A stretch of DNA of 64,000 bases, from assembly GCA_050084985.1 (NCBI GenBank), contig JBITNC010000001.1, positions 162,130,001 to 162,194,000 of the forward strand. Direction: 5' to 3'. Below the pieces are notes generated by a model. It saw only the letters and a program-made list of their open reading frames with translations, had not been told where the DNA came from and ran no database searches. Source of the DNA: Nageia nagi (lineage: Eukaryota; Pinophyta). Each line of letters opens with the position of its first letter. Positions within the stretch are counted from its first letter, which is position 1. Position numbers and translations under genes: made by a program. This document shows positions 11,610-23,640 of the stretch, piece after piece.

Positions 11610-13290
11610 ATGGAGCCTGATCTATTTGAGGATCAAGTATGGTATGAATATTTTCTTATTTGGAATGGTGGACACTAGAGCTTAAAATGAAAAATAAGGA
11701 TGAAATTGATATAAAGGATAAGCCAACAAATAGTGTGGATAATTAGTATATTAGATTTTACAAGGCTCTTCAAACTTTGCAATTCCTCACACTTGATGAA
11801 ATGGTAAGATTGATGGAGCAAGTTCACAATTTAGTTGGTCCTACACCACAAGCTTCTCCACAAGTTTTGGAAATACCTAGAAACATTCTAGTTTGCTTGG
11901 ACCATTATAATAGTATCATAATTAATGAGAGTGTTCCTCAAGTTGTTGTTGGTACATATCTATATCCACCCAAACTTAATAAACAAGATCCAAATGAATT
12001 TAATTGATATTAAGAGATGATGAATCAAATTCTAAGTAAGACTTCTCAACCAACCATCTCCTAAAATGGTCCAAATCCACCACAAATTACAATTGCATAA
12101 AATATTGATCAAGGTTAGTTTCAACCTTAAGAATGTAAATTATCCACCAACTAAGAAACCATGTTCAAAATCCCCAAAACATATAAAGAACCTTTGGTTG
12201 TGGAAAATTTACAACTAAATATAGATTTGTTGAATTTTTAAAGAAATATATAAAAAGCATAAGAATTATTCAACCATAGGTTATCACAAGAGAAGCCAAA
12301 GATCCCTCAACCTCCACCCAAGGTTGAACAATAATACTTCCAAAATATAATTCCAATATTTCAAAATGTTGTTCAACACAATCCACCTCCACCATTATAA
12401 AGGGAAATAAATTCTAATCAAGCTAATACTTTCTAACATATTCCATTCCAAAATTCACCAAATATACAAAACACTAATGCTAATAGTTTCCAAAATCGCC
12501 AAAAGAAATTATCTTAGAACATAAATCCACAAGGCCAAAATCCCAATGTTGATCAACTCAACCAAGTCAATCTTGATTATTGGTATGGCCTTGATCAACC
12601 TTTTATGCAATACCAACAAAATAGTCAAAGTGGGCCAAACCAGGGTATGGCTCATTTTCAAACTCCTTCATTTCAAAATGCTTTGAACAACAATATGAAA
12701 AATATTTATGGAGCTCAAAACTCCACCCACAATCCACTACAAAATACCAAACAATAAAATTCCCAACAAGTTTCCTCAACTTCATCCATGAAAGAGATGC
12801 AATAATTGATTGGGCAAATGCAACACCTCATGTACCAATAATAAATGATTGATATACATGCAAATAGAAATTAAAATATCTTACAAGGTACACAACAAGA
12901 TCAAGATCACAATATGCAACAAAATAGTAGATAAAATATGAAATAAGGTTATGGTCTCAATACTCAATATCAGCCCCAAGGTCAATAACAAGTATATAAT
13001 CAAAATCCCTAACACAATACATAAGGACTATATTGGGGATAACATGGCATATTCCATAAACACAATGCTCATAATTTTAAGAGGAAAATTAGTTTGTTTA
13101 ATAAAATAAATTAGTTTTATAATGGATCAAATCCACCCCATGATTGACCAAATTCACCTTATGGAGGACCCAATGTGCATAATGAAATCCAAGTTATGAG
13201 AAGATTGCAAGATCTAGAGGCAAGGGAAAATACTCTAGATTTTCTAAAGTTAGCTATGGATAAATATGCAATGAACCTCTAAATCCTTGG
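11610..13290 (+). pseudogene. Element B gag N-terminal region (remnant)
   Basis: A possible start lies near 11610 (MEPDLFEDQVWYEYF). It is followed by a frame at 11777-12007 and then by broken frames rich in Pro, Gln and Asn from about 12040 to 13130. This low-complexity section lies upstream of the recognisable gag core and is broken by many stops, so the true protein start cannot be fixed. Assignment to gag comes from position only. Confidence 0.45.
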
Positions 13291-14530
13291 GTTCCTATGA
13301 TTCCTTACCACAAGAAATTTGCGATGCCAAAAATAGATATGTTTAAGAGAAAAGAAGATCCTAAGGACCATTTGAGGCACTTAAAATATGCATGCTACTT
13401 GATCGCAAATGATAATGCTCTACTATTGAGAACTTTTCCTATGAATCTTAGGGGAAAACCTATGAATTATGAAAATTATCTACCACAACATAGTTTGTAT
13501 ACATTTTAGCAACTAGCAAACCTATTTCTTGAACATTTCTCAATCAATATCAAGAAGAGGGCTTCCATTATTGATCTAATGAAGTTGTATCAATTTGATC
13601 AAGAGTTCATTTTTGATTATGTTGCTACAAGGTAGTATTTGATTTTGATATGAACTTATCTTTACCTCAAGAGGAGTTAGTAAGATTATTTAGAAAAAAT
13701 TGTATTAGAATAATCTCTACTCATCTCCAAATACAACAACATAGGACCTTTGATGAAGTAATTTCTCAAGAAAATGTTATAGAGGAAGTGATAGTTCAGA
13801 ATGATGAGATCAAAGTGGTAAATAAAGAAAATAATAACCAAGTTTATATATCCAATAAGAGTGGTGCTACAAATGGAGGTAAGCCCCAAGTCAATCAATT
13901 GATGCTCCAAGCACCACCACCACTTCCAATGTAAAATTTTCAAAAATATAATCAAATGAATGTACCTAATTAGTATTCTAATTAGAATCATTCATGAGGA
14001 AAGAATTAAAATTAAGCACATGGGAAATCTTCTAGGTTGTAAAGGAAGTTTGAGCCATTAGGGGAACCTTTATTTAAAATCTTCACAAAACTTAATGATG
14101 CTAAACTATTGAGATTACTAGAAGTTCAATGGGATCCTTCTTGGGACACTAAACCATGGTATAAGGATGATGAGTTTTATGATTTTCATATGGTGGAAGG
14201 CCATAGTACTAATCATTGCATTTATTTATGTAAGGTCATTCAATGTTTCATTGATTTAGGGAAGTTAGTGCTTAATGGTACATCTTTAGATCCTAATAGC
14301 AACTTGCAAGTCTATCAAAATTCATTTCCTCAAAGAAATGTGAATCAAGTTGGTACCACTAGGCATTACAATCAATATTTTCCTACTCAAAATGTACCCT
14401 ATGATTATGGAACATAACAACAACATGTACTAGAAGCAAAAAAGGCATAGGCACAAATGTATTTTTTAGGGATGGTTACTATAGCATCCAAGGCTAACAA
14501 ATATAAAGATAAGGGAAAAGACTAATGATA
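13291..14530 (+). pseudogene. Element B gag core (remnant)
   Basis: Residues such as DMFKRKEDPKDHLRHLKYAC and LLLRTFPMNLRGKPMN match the capsid-like retrotransposon gag domain (about 13320-13640). A later frame at 14109-14417 has the pattern FHMVEGHSTNHCIYLCKVI followed by IDLGKLV. This resembles the C-FH-GH-T-C segment near the gag end of Tat elements. The three open frames lie in different phases, so at least one frameshift is present besides several stops. Gag forms the particle that packages element RNA. Confidence 0.8.
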
Positions 14531-14839
14531 AACTCATTAGGATATGGAAGTGGAAATTAATATGCCAAATCATATTCCTCCTCCTCCTCCAACAAAGTGG
14601 GGTGTCAAGGAAAATCTACAAAGCAACTTGGAGCAACAATTGAGACTTGGAGCAACAATTGAGACTTACACCCTTCAAATTCTCTTTATGGGATTTAATT
14701 AAAAAATCTCATAAACATAGAGAGGATTTAGATCATATTTTGTGGACTATATATTTGGATGCCTCAAATCTAAATGCTTTGATCAAATTTATTGGGAGTG
14801 TGCAAGTGAATGTAGAACCATTCATTCCATTCTTTTAGC

Positions 14840-15170
14840 ATGAGATCCATAATGTGGTAAATAAAAACTATACGAATCCTTCCTTGCACATCATAGCTCA
14901 AGTTGATGGAAAATATTTCAATAGGATTCTTGTAGATGGTAGATCAACCATCAATGTGGTTTCTTCATTAGCATTGGAAAAGCTAAGCCTACCTTTATTA
15001 CATCTTAAGGCCCCCACACTTATTCTACAAGAATTCAATAATCAATTATGTAACATATTAGCTAACATTATTTTTCCTATCTTGATGGGATACAATACTA
15101 TTCATGCATGATTTCAAGTGATAGAGGAAGAATAGTAGTATAACTTCCTACTTGGCAAGCCTTGAATTAG
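14840..15170 (+). pseudogene. Element B aspartic protease (remnant)
   Basis: The frame at 14854-15111 encodes a retropepsin-like fold. The active site reads VDGRSTINVVSS at about 14932-14970, where Tat elements usually have VDGGSS; the Asp survives. It continues with the beta-strand pattern ending IIFPILMGYNTIHA. It sits directly after gag as expected. A stop at 15111 and frame changes beyond it end the readable part. Confidence 0.8.
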
Positions 15171-16555
15171 AGAAATGGAGTGCATTCCTTCCACATTACA
15201 TGGTTGTGTGAAATATCTTAAGGATGGGTTTATACATTGCATATGGATGGTTGGGGAACTTTTCAGCCATTGTAACCTTGCTGAGCTACCTAATGGCCCT
15301 ATCCTTCCTTCCACACACATATTTCCTTATATTATCCATATTAGCCAAGATTCATTAACTCTTGGTACCACTATTAATGAGAAGTATCAAAAAGTAAAAC
15401 ATGAATCAAGTAACAAACTAATCCTAAAAAAAGGAAAAAAGATCCATAGATACACAAAAATATAATAATCCAACAATCATATATGAGGAGCCTAAGCAAG
15501 ATACACTTGTGATTCCTTTCCCTACAATTCAAGAAGAAATCTCTTGGAAGGCATGAGTAGAATACCTAGATAAAAAACTTAAATAAACCAAATCCTCTAT
15601 AACTGAACCAAGTATGATTACTCAAATAGAGGAGAATAATGAGGTTAAAGAGGACATTCAAGTTGTAATTAAAAAAATAAAGGAAGGAGGCATCCACAAA
15701 TGATCACAAGCATATCTCTCAAGTGGATGTCTAGTTTAAAAATGTTAAAATTGGTGAATATGCCATTGATGATATTTATGTTTAACATCTTATCTTTGGA
15801 TGATGTAGGTCATCCATATGAGTCTCCATTGGCCATTGGTCCACTAGATAACCAAACTTGTTTTGTCTATGCAAGTCCTAATTTTCTAACCTACCAAATC
15901 CTTAAGGTCTCATTTGAATAATCATTTTTAGGTGAAATTGATTATTTGTTTAGAACTTATTTTATTTGATACTATTTTACCAAGTGTAAATGGTAGGGAC
16001 CACTCATGATACATGTCATGAAATTACCCACTCATGGAAACATAGATAATGAGGCCTTGGTTTCAAGGGCCCTTGAAAAATAATAGCCACAACCCAAATC
16101 CATGAGATAGAAGATTAGGGAGACTATGAAGAACTTACCTACCCTCATGAGAAATTGCTATGTAAATCACCCTCTTCACCACTGTCTCAATGTTATATTA
16201 CTCTTATTCTATTTGAATAAGTTAACATGGTTGGAGTGTTCTTGATTTATCCTTTCTCTCATCCCCTTGATTTTGATAGCATTCATGTAATGGATCAAGA
16301 TACTGCTAACTTTGGTATGATTCCTATGATTGATCTTGCCATCCATGATAATTTTATTTGGCCTTATATCCATGCAAACCCCTATGATGATGAGCTAAGT
16401 GAGGATACCTATTATTCTTATCTTAACCATAAGTGGGAGGATGGATCACACATGCTAGTAGAGGAGTTAGTTGAGATTGATCTAGGAGATGATCCTACTT
16501 TTTAGAAAATGGTTTAGTTTAGTAAAGGGATTGATAAAAATGAGTTAGAAGAGTG
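15171..16555 (+). pseudogene. Element B protease-RT spacer (degenerate coding)
   Basis: Several open stretches (15175-15465, 15700-15921, 16227-16505) lie in the plus orientation between protease and RT. None shows a motif I recognise. The last is acidic (DDELSEDTYYSYLNHKWEDG). They are probably the long linker found before RT in Tat-type polyproteins. Confidence 0.45.
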
Positions 16556-17180
16556 AAACATAGAGATAAAGAAGAGAGTGAAAGTATTTGCTTATGCATA
16601 TCAGGATATGTAATGGTTGGATACCAACATTATGGTGCATCACTTGAATTTAAAACTTGATTCTAAACTAATTAAATAAAAACCACACTGTATGAATCCT
16701 AGAAAGGTATTATTGGTTAAAGAAGAGCTTTAGTAAATATTAGATGCCAAATTTATAAAGGCTATTGCTTATCTAGAATGGGTTTTTAATCTAGTTATAG
16801 TTCACAAGCTAGATTTTTCACAAACTTTAGGGATGTAAATAAGGCTTTTCCTAAAGATGATTTTTTATTTCCTAGTATTGATACCTTAATAGACAACACT
16901 ATGGGTCATGATATATTTTCATTGATGGATGAATTTTATGGATACAATCAAACCATGATCACAAAAGAGGATAAACACAAATGGCATTCACAAATCCATG
17001 GGGGATATATTTTTATAGAGTAATACCATTTGGTCTCAAGTATGTAGGCAAAACCTATTAGAGGGCCATGACTTATATACTACATAACTACATGCACAAT
17101 ATAGGTAAGGATTATATGGATGATTTTATTGTAAAAATTAAAATATGTAAGACTCATATTGAGATAGTGTGTAAGGTATT

Positions 17181-17464
17181 TGTTATGAACAAAGTTCCCA
17201 AATAGCATAAAATCATGAGAGAAAGAGCTCAATGCATTGAATAAGAGATAAAATCTATAATAAGACACTTTGAGGGGGAAGCCTCATTTGTAATAAGCCA
17301 CTTTAAGGGGGAAACCTCCTTTACATCACATCAATTACACAATAATAGACAATACAAATGATAATACCTCCTTAGTATATATAGGAGTCCAAGGGTTGCC
17401 ACTACAATGAAAGGACACTAGCTGACATAACAATAATAATGTAAGGGAATAAAAATAACCATAG
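17181..17464 (-). repeat. Element C 3' LTR (left copy, shortened)
   Basis: It matches 17819-18102 base for base over 284 positions, with few differences and no net length change. It then ends at ccatag, lacking the last 63 bases that the right copy has up to ctaaca. The missing part would hold the LTR start and polypurine side, suggesting a small deletion or template switch. Confidence 0.85.
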
Positions 17465-17804
17465 TGGACTTTCCCAAACCTTGAAAATTGTAACATATAA
17501 ACTTTAGTCTATACCCTAACCAATCCAATAAGCTTCACCTAGTTTGGAGTTGTAAAACTTTAGATATACACTTTTTAGCTAGAACACATGTTTCAGACCT
17601 GCTTTTGAGACTAGTCACAAACCTTAACTTCCCCTGAGTGTAACTTGCAAAATATAGCGAATTAGGAGCTGAAATTTGAATTAAAACTTATTTGGTATGT
17701 CTTCTAAAAACACATAAATTTCAGAATATGAAACCTCACAAAAAAAAATTGGTAGCAAAAATGCCATGATGACTAGTTTTGAGCTGTGAAACCCTAGAAT
17801 CGTT

Positions 17805-17816
17805 GCTCTGATACCA
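17805..17816 (-). other. Element C primer binding site (initiator tRNA-Met)
   Basis: The plus strand reads gctctgatacca, i.e. TGGTATCAGAGC on the minus strand. This is the standard plant primer site complementary to initiator tRNA-Met. It lies two bases inside the inner end of the right LTR and fixes the element's orientation. Confidence 0.9.
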
Positions 17817-17818
17817 AA

Positions 17819-18165
17819 TGTTATGAACAAAGTTCCCAAATAGCATAAAATCATGAGAGAAAGAGCTCAATGCATTGAATAAGAGATAAAATATATAATA
17901 AGCCACTTTTAGGGGGAAACCTCCTTTGTAATAAGCCACTTTGAGGGGGCAACCTCCTTTACATCACATCAATTACACAACAATAGACAATACAAATGAT
18001 AATACCTCCTTAGTATATATAGGAGTCCAAGGGTTGCCACTACAATGAAAGGAAACTAGCCGACATAACAATAATAATGTAAGGGAATAAAAATAACCAT
18101 AGAGAACTTATATGGGACACATAATAACAATATATGGGTTACATGAGTAGTATAGGGACCTAACA
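17819..18165 (-). repeat. Element C 5' LTR (right copy, complete)
   Basis: This 347-bp copy reads tgttatgaac to gggacctaaca on the plus strand, so on the minus strand it starts TGTTAGGTCCC and ends CATAACA. It contains a short internal duplication of ataagccactttnaggggg followed by aacctcctt. Confidence 0.88.
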
Positions 18166-18340
18166 GTATTAGACATGTTATTAGAGTATGTTAGACTCAA
18201 TCCAAGGAAATGTGTTTTTGGGATTCTACTAGAAAAACTATTGGGATTTATTGTATCCAAGAGAGGCATTGAGGTTGATCCTAACAAGGTCCATGCTATT
18301 AATTAAATGCCTCCTTCAAATAATTTGAAATAGTTATACA

Positions 18341-18990
18341 TTTTATAGGGAAATATTTATTCCATTAGAATATTTATAACATATTTGTTTGATAAATATC
18401 AATCATTCAATAACTTTCTAAAGAAGAATGTCAACTTTTCTTGGGATTTAGAGTATCATGAGGCTTTTGATGCAATTAAGAAGAATCTTATGCATCCTCA
18501 TATTCTTATTCCTCCTAGTATGGGAGTGCCCTTTCACTTGTACATTTCTACCACCAACTTTACTTTGGGCTTGATGTTGGCCCAACAAAATGAAGTAAAG
18601 ATAGAGAAAGCCATCTACTACCTAAGTTGTACTTTAGCGATGTATGAGACTAGATACACACATCTTGAGAAATTATTTTGATTAGTGGTATTTATAGCTC
18701 AAAATTTGAGATAATACATGCTTAATTAAAATACTTATATTATTTCCAAGATGGATCCTTTGAAATATATGATAAATAAGATTCTGCTTAATGTTACAGT
18801 GGCAAAATGGATCATGTTTTTTATGGAGTTTGACCTTAAGTTCATCAATCATAAATCTATCAAAGGTAAAGTTATTATGGATCAAGTGGTAAAAGAACCC
18901 AAAGAAAATGACATTCCTCTACATATTAAGCTTCCAAATAGCAATCTATTTGGTGTATTTGATATTAAGGAGGATGTAGACCAATAGGAT
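18341..18990 (+). pseudogene. Element B RNase H (first, gypsy-type) remnant
   Basis: Frames 18385-18681 and 18751-18987 encode the RT-RNase H connection and RNase H. Landmarks are FSWDLEYHEAFDAIKKNL, PFHLYISTTNFTLGLMLAQ (the catalytic Asp position is lost), AIYYLSCTLAMYETRYTHLEKL and WIMFFMEFDLKFINHKSIKGK. It is broken by stops at 18679 and around 18728, and has no frame that could be functional. Confidence 0.82.
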
Positions 18991-19340
18991 TTTAACATGA
19001 CTATTTATTTTGAAGGATCTCATTGTGAGAAAGGGGGAGGAGTTGGGATAGTGTTTATAACACATCAGGGTATGCCCATGCCTATGTATTTTAAACTATC
19101 CTTTGAGTGTATGAATAATAATGCTGAGTATGAAGAACTCATCCCTGGTTTCAAATTAGGAATAGAGAAGATATATGAGTGCCTCAAGATATATGGTGAC
19201 TCTTTGTTTATTATCAACTAGATTAAGGGAATCTATGCTTGTAATCAACCCAATCATCTTAATTTGTATAAGGCCATGGTTGAGACTTTACTAGAACACT
19301 TTAAAGCATATGATATAGAGGCTACTCCTAGATACTCAAA
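18991..19340 (+). pseudogene. Element B archaeal-type RNase H (second RNase H) remnant
   Basis: The frame from 18997 reads FEGSHCEKGGGVGIVFITH, where the first catalytic Asp is now Glu. It then reads NNNAEYEELIPGFKLGIEK, with the second catalytic acid kept, and IYGDSLFII, with the Asp kept, followed by a stop at 19219. This pattern is the extra, plant-like/archaeal RNase H that defines the Tat/Ogre lineage. Here it sits after the first RNase H and before integrase, the usual Tat order. Confidence 0.82.
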
Positions 19341-20790
19341 GCACTTTATAGATACAATGGTGTCTTTAGAATCCTTGATTCCCCCAAATCCATTATGAAA
19401 GGTCATGCATGTAGAGTTGATTACTATGTACAAGTCCTATTTAGAGTTACCTTTATATCAAGAGGATCCCCCACCATAGGCCCAGGTGAATGAGTTAAAT
19501 TTTGTATCTAAGGACTTATGGTACCACTAATTCAAGGATTATCTTAAGTGGGGGATTTTGCTTGCCACCAAGTATACCATCAAGAAGTGCTAGTTCAAAT
19601 AGAAATGCATTAAATACACCATTTTAGGTGATGTGGTTTATAGGAGGGGTTATGAGGGAGTTCTCCTTCATTACATAGAGTGGCTAGATCAATAGATTAC
19701 TATGCATACATGTCATGATGGTACCTATCGAGGGCATTTGAGTGGATTTATAATTGCTAAGCAACTACTTAGAATGGGACATTACTAGCATACTATGGAG
19801 AGAGATTACCATGACTATATAAATAAGCATGTAAAGTATCAATAGCATGCCAATTTGACACATACATCCTCTTAAGCACTACAATCCATTTAGGCTATGT
19901 GGGTGTTCTCTATATGGGTCTTTGATATAATTGATCAATTCAACCTACCTTCATTTGGAGGGAACAAGTTCATACTTACTACCATTGAATATTTCAAAAA
20001 GTGGGTAGAAGCAACCCCAATGGTGTCCACTAAGGGTCCCAAGATTTTGAAATTTATTAAACATAATATTATTAGTTAGTTTAGCATCCCAACATAGATA
20101 ATCTCAAATATGGTCCAAACTTCAAGAATAAAGACATGCAAAGCTTGTGATACCATTATAAGATTAAATATAGCTTTTTTACTCCTTACTATCCATAAGA
20201 TAATGGGAAAGAAAAAGAAACAAATAAGAACATAATGAAAATCCTTAAGAAACCTTTCAACATATCACTCATGGATTGGCACACTTAGATACCACTAGCT
20301 TTATGGGTATACAAAACCAACACTCATACTCCTATAGGTGCTACATCATTCTCACTAGTATATGGAACCAAAGCCATGATTCCCCTAGAACGTGAGATCC
20401 CATCCTTATGAATGCAATTGCAAGATCTTCTTCTAGAACTAGAGGCTTGATAGGCTCAATTAAACTAGTTGTTTTTGTTAGATGAGAAGCATGTCAATTC
20501 CTTATAGCACTTCAAAGTATATTAGAATCATATTAAGAAAATTGATAGTAAAAGGGTCAAGATGCATGAATTTTAGATAGGTGATTCGGTATTAAAGGAA
20601 AATCAATAACATTCACACTTAGTGTGGGTTATCAAAGATAAATTCACTCTAAACTAGTTGGGTCCTTGTGTTATTAAAAAAATTTGGATCAGGGGCATAC
20701 CACTTGGCTACCTTGGGAGGGGTAGAAGAGGTTGAACCAATCAATATTATACCCCTTCATACCTTCCATGTCTAGGGGGAGGCATGGTTT
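19341..20790 (+). pseudogene. Element B integrase (remnant)
   Basis: The zinc-binding part is at about 19700-19860 (TCHDGTYRGHLSGF, then an altered C-C pair). The core starts near 19920 with FDIIDQFNLPSFGGNKFILT and FKKWVEATP, keeping the first catalytic Asp. The second Asp region near 20100 reads SNMV. The C-terminal part has LALWVYKTNTHTPIGATSF and LVYGTKAMIPLE (20300-20400) and then the conserved VLKENQ-type segment to about 20640. Many stops are present. Confidence 0.82.
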
Positions 20791-22149
20791 TCCTATTTTT
20801 TAGCTTGGTTTTTGTTTATATTGAATCTTGTTTTCCTTAAAAAATTTAAAAAATATCTATCTTAATCATCATGTAAATTTATTAATGTTTGTTTTTTATC
20901 TTATCGTTACAATCATTTTGTAGTGAGAGTCAATCTTGTTTGACTTTAATTTTTTCAATTTATGTGCCCATATGAGAAGGATCCCTATGTAAGATATATT
21001 AAGTAGCTACAAGATTGTATTTTCATATACCAATATTTTGTTTCATCAAGTTGGATCTTGACATTTAGGATCAATACTTGGATGGTTTCTCACTTTTAGT
21101 GTTTTCTATCTTTTATGGGAATACAAGAACCACTAGTCACTCATTCCTAGTATCAAATGCTTGGATTTTTTTCACTTCAATGTGATTTCTTCATTTTAGA
21201 ATATATTTTCTTAACCATTCATACAGGTCATGGAACCATTATATAACATATCCTTCCTAGTCTAGTTGGGGATAGAGCTCATCTTACACATTCAAATGGA
21301 AGTTGATTCTAAATCTATTTACATTGATTAGTGTGTTCATGTATTATGTTTCATAATTTTCAATTATTCATATTTTCATCATTTCTCATTATGGGTTGGG
21401 TTTGTTGAATGGATTTTCTTGCATTATTTCACAAATTGGGAGGAACAAGATCTCATTCAGTACTTTAAAATGGAATTTAGTCCCAAAAATCCTACATCAT
21501 ATCATCATGTTTTGATTTTCTTTCAAAACATTGAAATTCATCCATCTAAAAAAAATTTAAAATACATCCAACATAACCATATCAAATTGTGTAATGATAA
21601 AAATTATGCATAAATCGAACCATCATATTCCACAAACCATCACAAAAATAAAAGCAACATAAAAATATTCATCATAATTTTGAAATAATACATATAATCA
21701 AATCATCACACACACACACACATAAACACACACATATATAATGATGGTATGAGCCATAAAAAAAGTGCATAAGTTATTTTGAGTGCTCTAGTACCAAAAT
21801 ATTGGCTAGTGATTTGCACCCATCTCATAAGTCTTATCTATTCTATGTAGTCTAAACCAAAAAATGTGTGTGTTTAGTCACCATCAACCATTATATGTGT
21901 TGGGAAGAGGATGGATATCTCTCATGCTATCTCATAATAGATTAGGAGGTGTCCAAATCTCACTCCATTATGTGTTTGATCTTATCATGTGAATGAGATG
22001 TCACAAATGATGAGCTTATCATATGCATAATCCTAGATGCCCCATGTATCCCCTACTTCCTATATATTCTACTCTATGAATTTGAAGGGATTTCTAGTAA
22101 CTGAATCATTCTTCATATGAACTCTATCTCATAAATCATGATACACTTG
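20791..22149. other. Element B post-integrase region, no gene seen
   Basis: AT-rich sequence with no recognisable frame. A short CA repeat occurs at about 21710-21735. The small open frame at 21419-21613 has no family features. Confidence 0.6.
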
Positions 22150-23640
22150 TTGTAACTCTCCAACCATCAACTTAGGCTAGAAATTGTATATGTCATCTCT
22201 TGTTCTTATTGACTAGGCTTGACACTCTCTGGCTATCTAGTCTCTAGCTTCTAGCAGAAATCCTTCTCATGTTGATCTAGATCTTAGACTCTCTAATGGA
22301 GCTTGACCTTCCATATTTGACTCTCTTGGTCATGCAACCTACTTTGCTCTAGGCTACACTCTCTCTTAGTAAGATGACACTCTTACTTAGTAAGCTGGTT
22401 CTCTAATTCCACTATCCTCTCTTCCACCATTACCAGTCTAGGCTCACCAATTCCTATTGGAACTCCCTCATCTTACTAGGGGCACCTCTATTTATGTCTA
22501 ACCTACCTTTGTAAGAGCTTACCCTCATCCTGTGCAACCTCATCCTTGATCCACTTTAGATGTTAAGATATACACCATTTGGTTTAGGCCTCCATACATC
22601 CTACATCATCTTAATCTCTTGCAACCTCCTCATCACTGTATTCTTCTTTATAGGTCTCTCAATACTACAAATAGGGCTTCCCATATTTACCATTTGATCG
22701 ATTGTAAATCATCATAATAAGATGTATATGTTTTATTTGCCCAAACTATTTGAGTACTCAATGATACTTAAAGTACTCTATCTTGCCTCTATAGCTCTTC
22801 ACCCATCTTTCTCATTTGGTATGAGCTAGGTGCACTCTATCCTCTCCCCAAGCCAGACCTCCTTTGTATGATCTCTAAATCATATTCTTAGGCTATAGTA
22901 CCCAAAATGTATCCCTAAAGGCTCATGATGGTATCCCCAACACATCATGTATGGAGCCTTCGTACTAGGCTCCTTAAAGCATATTGCATCCTAAGCATGA
23001 ATATTAAAAGGTAGACTTATGGGTCGAGCCTTGACTATATTCTCCCATATCCATACCTACAAAAATAGGGAGCAACATGTATTTGTATGGATCCTCATCT
23101 CCATCTCCCATAGCTCATGATATAATTGGACCAAGAAGGTTCATCCCCATAGCCTACCATCATTTCTCATCTCTCATAGCACTTGACATAGCTTCCAAGG
23201 AAACCTACACCTTAAAGTGGTTAGTAGCACAAAAAAGGCAATGACCATCATCACAAAGCACATTAGTCTATCTATAAGTCCATGGCTTTATGCATGCTCA
23301 TAGTGAAATCCTCCTCCATCCCATTGTAGTAGATGGTAGTGATGACCAAAAATTTTGATAACCATTGCATCTCTCCTAACTACTTCCGATATTCCAATTA
23401 CCAACTCACCCTCCATAAGAATCCATAGTATCTACTAGATGTCTTCTAGGGTCACTATGCACTCCTTGGTTAGTAGATGAAAAGTTTTGGTGGATGAGTC
23501 CCACTACTCATATAAGGCTATCACATACCTTTAGTTGGCCATAACCTTATGGATCATGTCGTACACCCAATCTAATGCTATGAAGACACATCCACTCAAG
23601 CATTGTCATCTCCTACTATAATTGTACATACAACTTACAA
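22150..23640 (-). pseudogene. Antisense plant-mobile-domain (PMD) gene remnant inside element B
   Basis: Read on the minus strand from about 23580 downward, one phase gives YVIALYE, a stop, WDSSTKTFHLLTKECIVTLE, ILMEGELVIGISEVVRRD and, after a shift, FLVQLYHELWEM and VWIWENIVKARP. These are the hallmark segments, in order, of the plant mobile domain (aminotransferase-like PMD): W-TFHL-GE-TVTLEDI, then LYHEL, then LQ-WAWEHI-ARP. Near 22200-22380 the same strand reads ECSLEQSRLHDQESQIW, possibly a coiled-coil tail. Several stops look like CAG to TAG. PMD proteins occur as host silencing factors and as passengers in transposons. Antisense extra frames are known in Tat-type elements, so it may belong to B, or be a separate old insertion. 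Confidence 0.65.

Larger units (their letters stand above)
17181..18165 (-). mobile_element. Element C: TRIM-like non-autonomous LTR retrotransposon in B's RT
   Basis: The 985-bp unit is flanked by gtatt at 17176-17180 and 18166-18170. It has a direct repeat (17181-17464 and 17819-18102) and an initiator-Met primer site in reverse orientation. Oriented on the minus strand, the 5' LTR is 18165-17819, the primer site follows, and the 3' LTR is on the left. No protein is encoded; short minus frames there are chance. The size and lack of genes fit the TRIM/SMART class, which depends on other elements for transposition. The two repeat copies are very similar, so this insertion is probably younger than B's decay. 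Confidence 0.88.
16556..18340 (+). pseudogene. Element B reverse transcriptase (remnant, split by element C)
   Basis: The N-terminal landmark FAYAYQDM begins near 16588. The palm follows with DNTMGHDIFSLMDEFYGYNQ and an EYHLV-like PFGL region. The active site reads YMDDFIVK (about 17113-17137, keeping YxDD). Element C then interrupts at 17181. Coding resumes at 18166 with LDMLLEY, RLNPRKCVFG and LLGFIVSKRGIEVDPNKV. Several stops and a short deletion before NFRDVNKAF kill the frame. Confidence 0.85.

Noticed and set aside
21710-21735. CA repeat as a regulatory element
   Set aside because: A plain short microsatellite with no supporting context.
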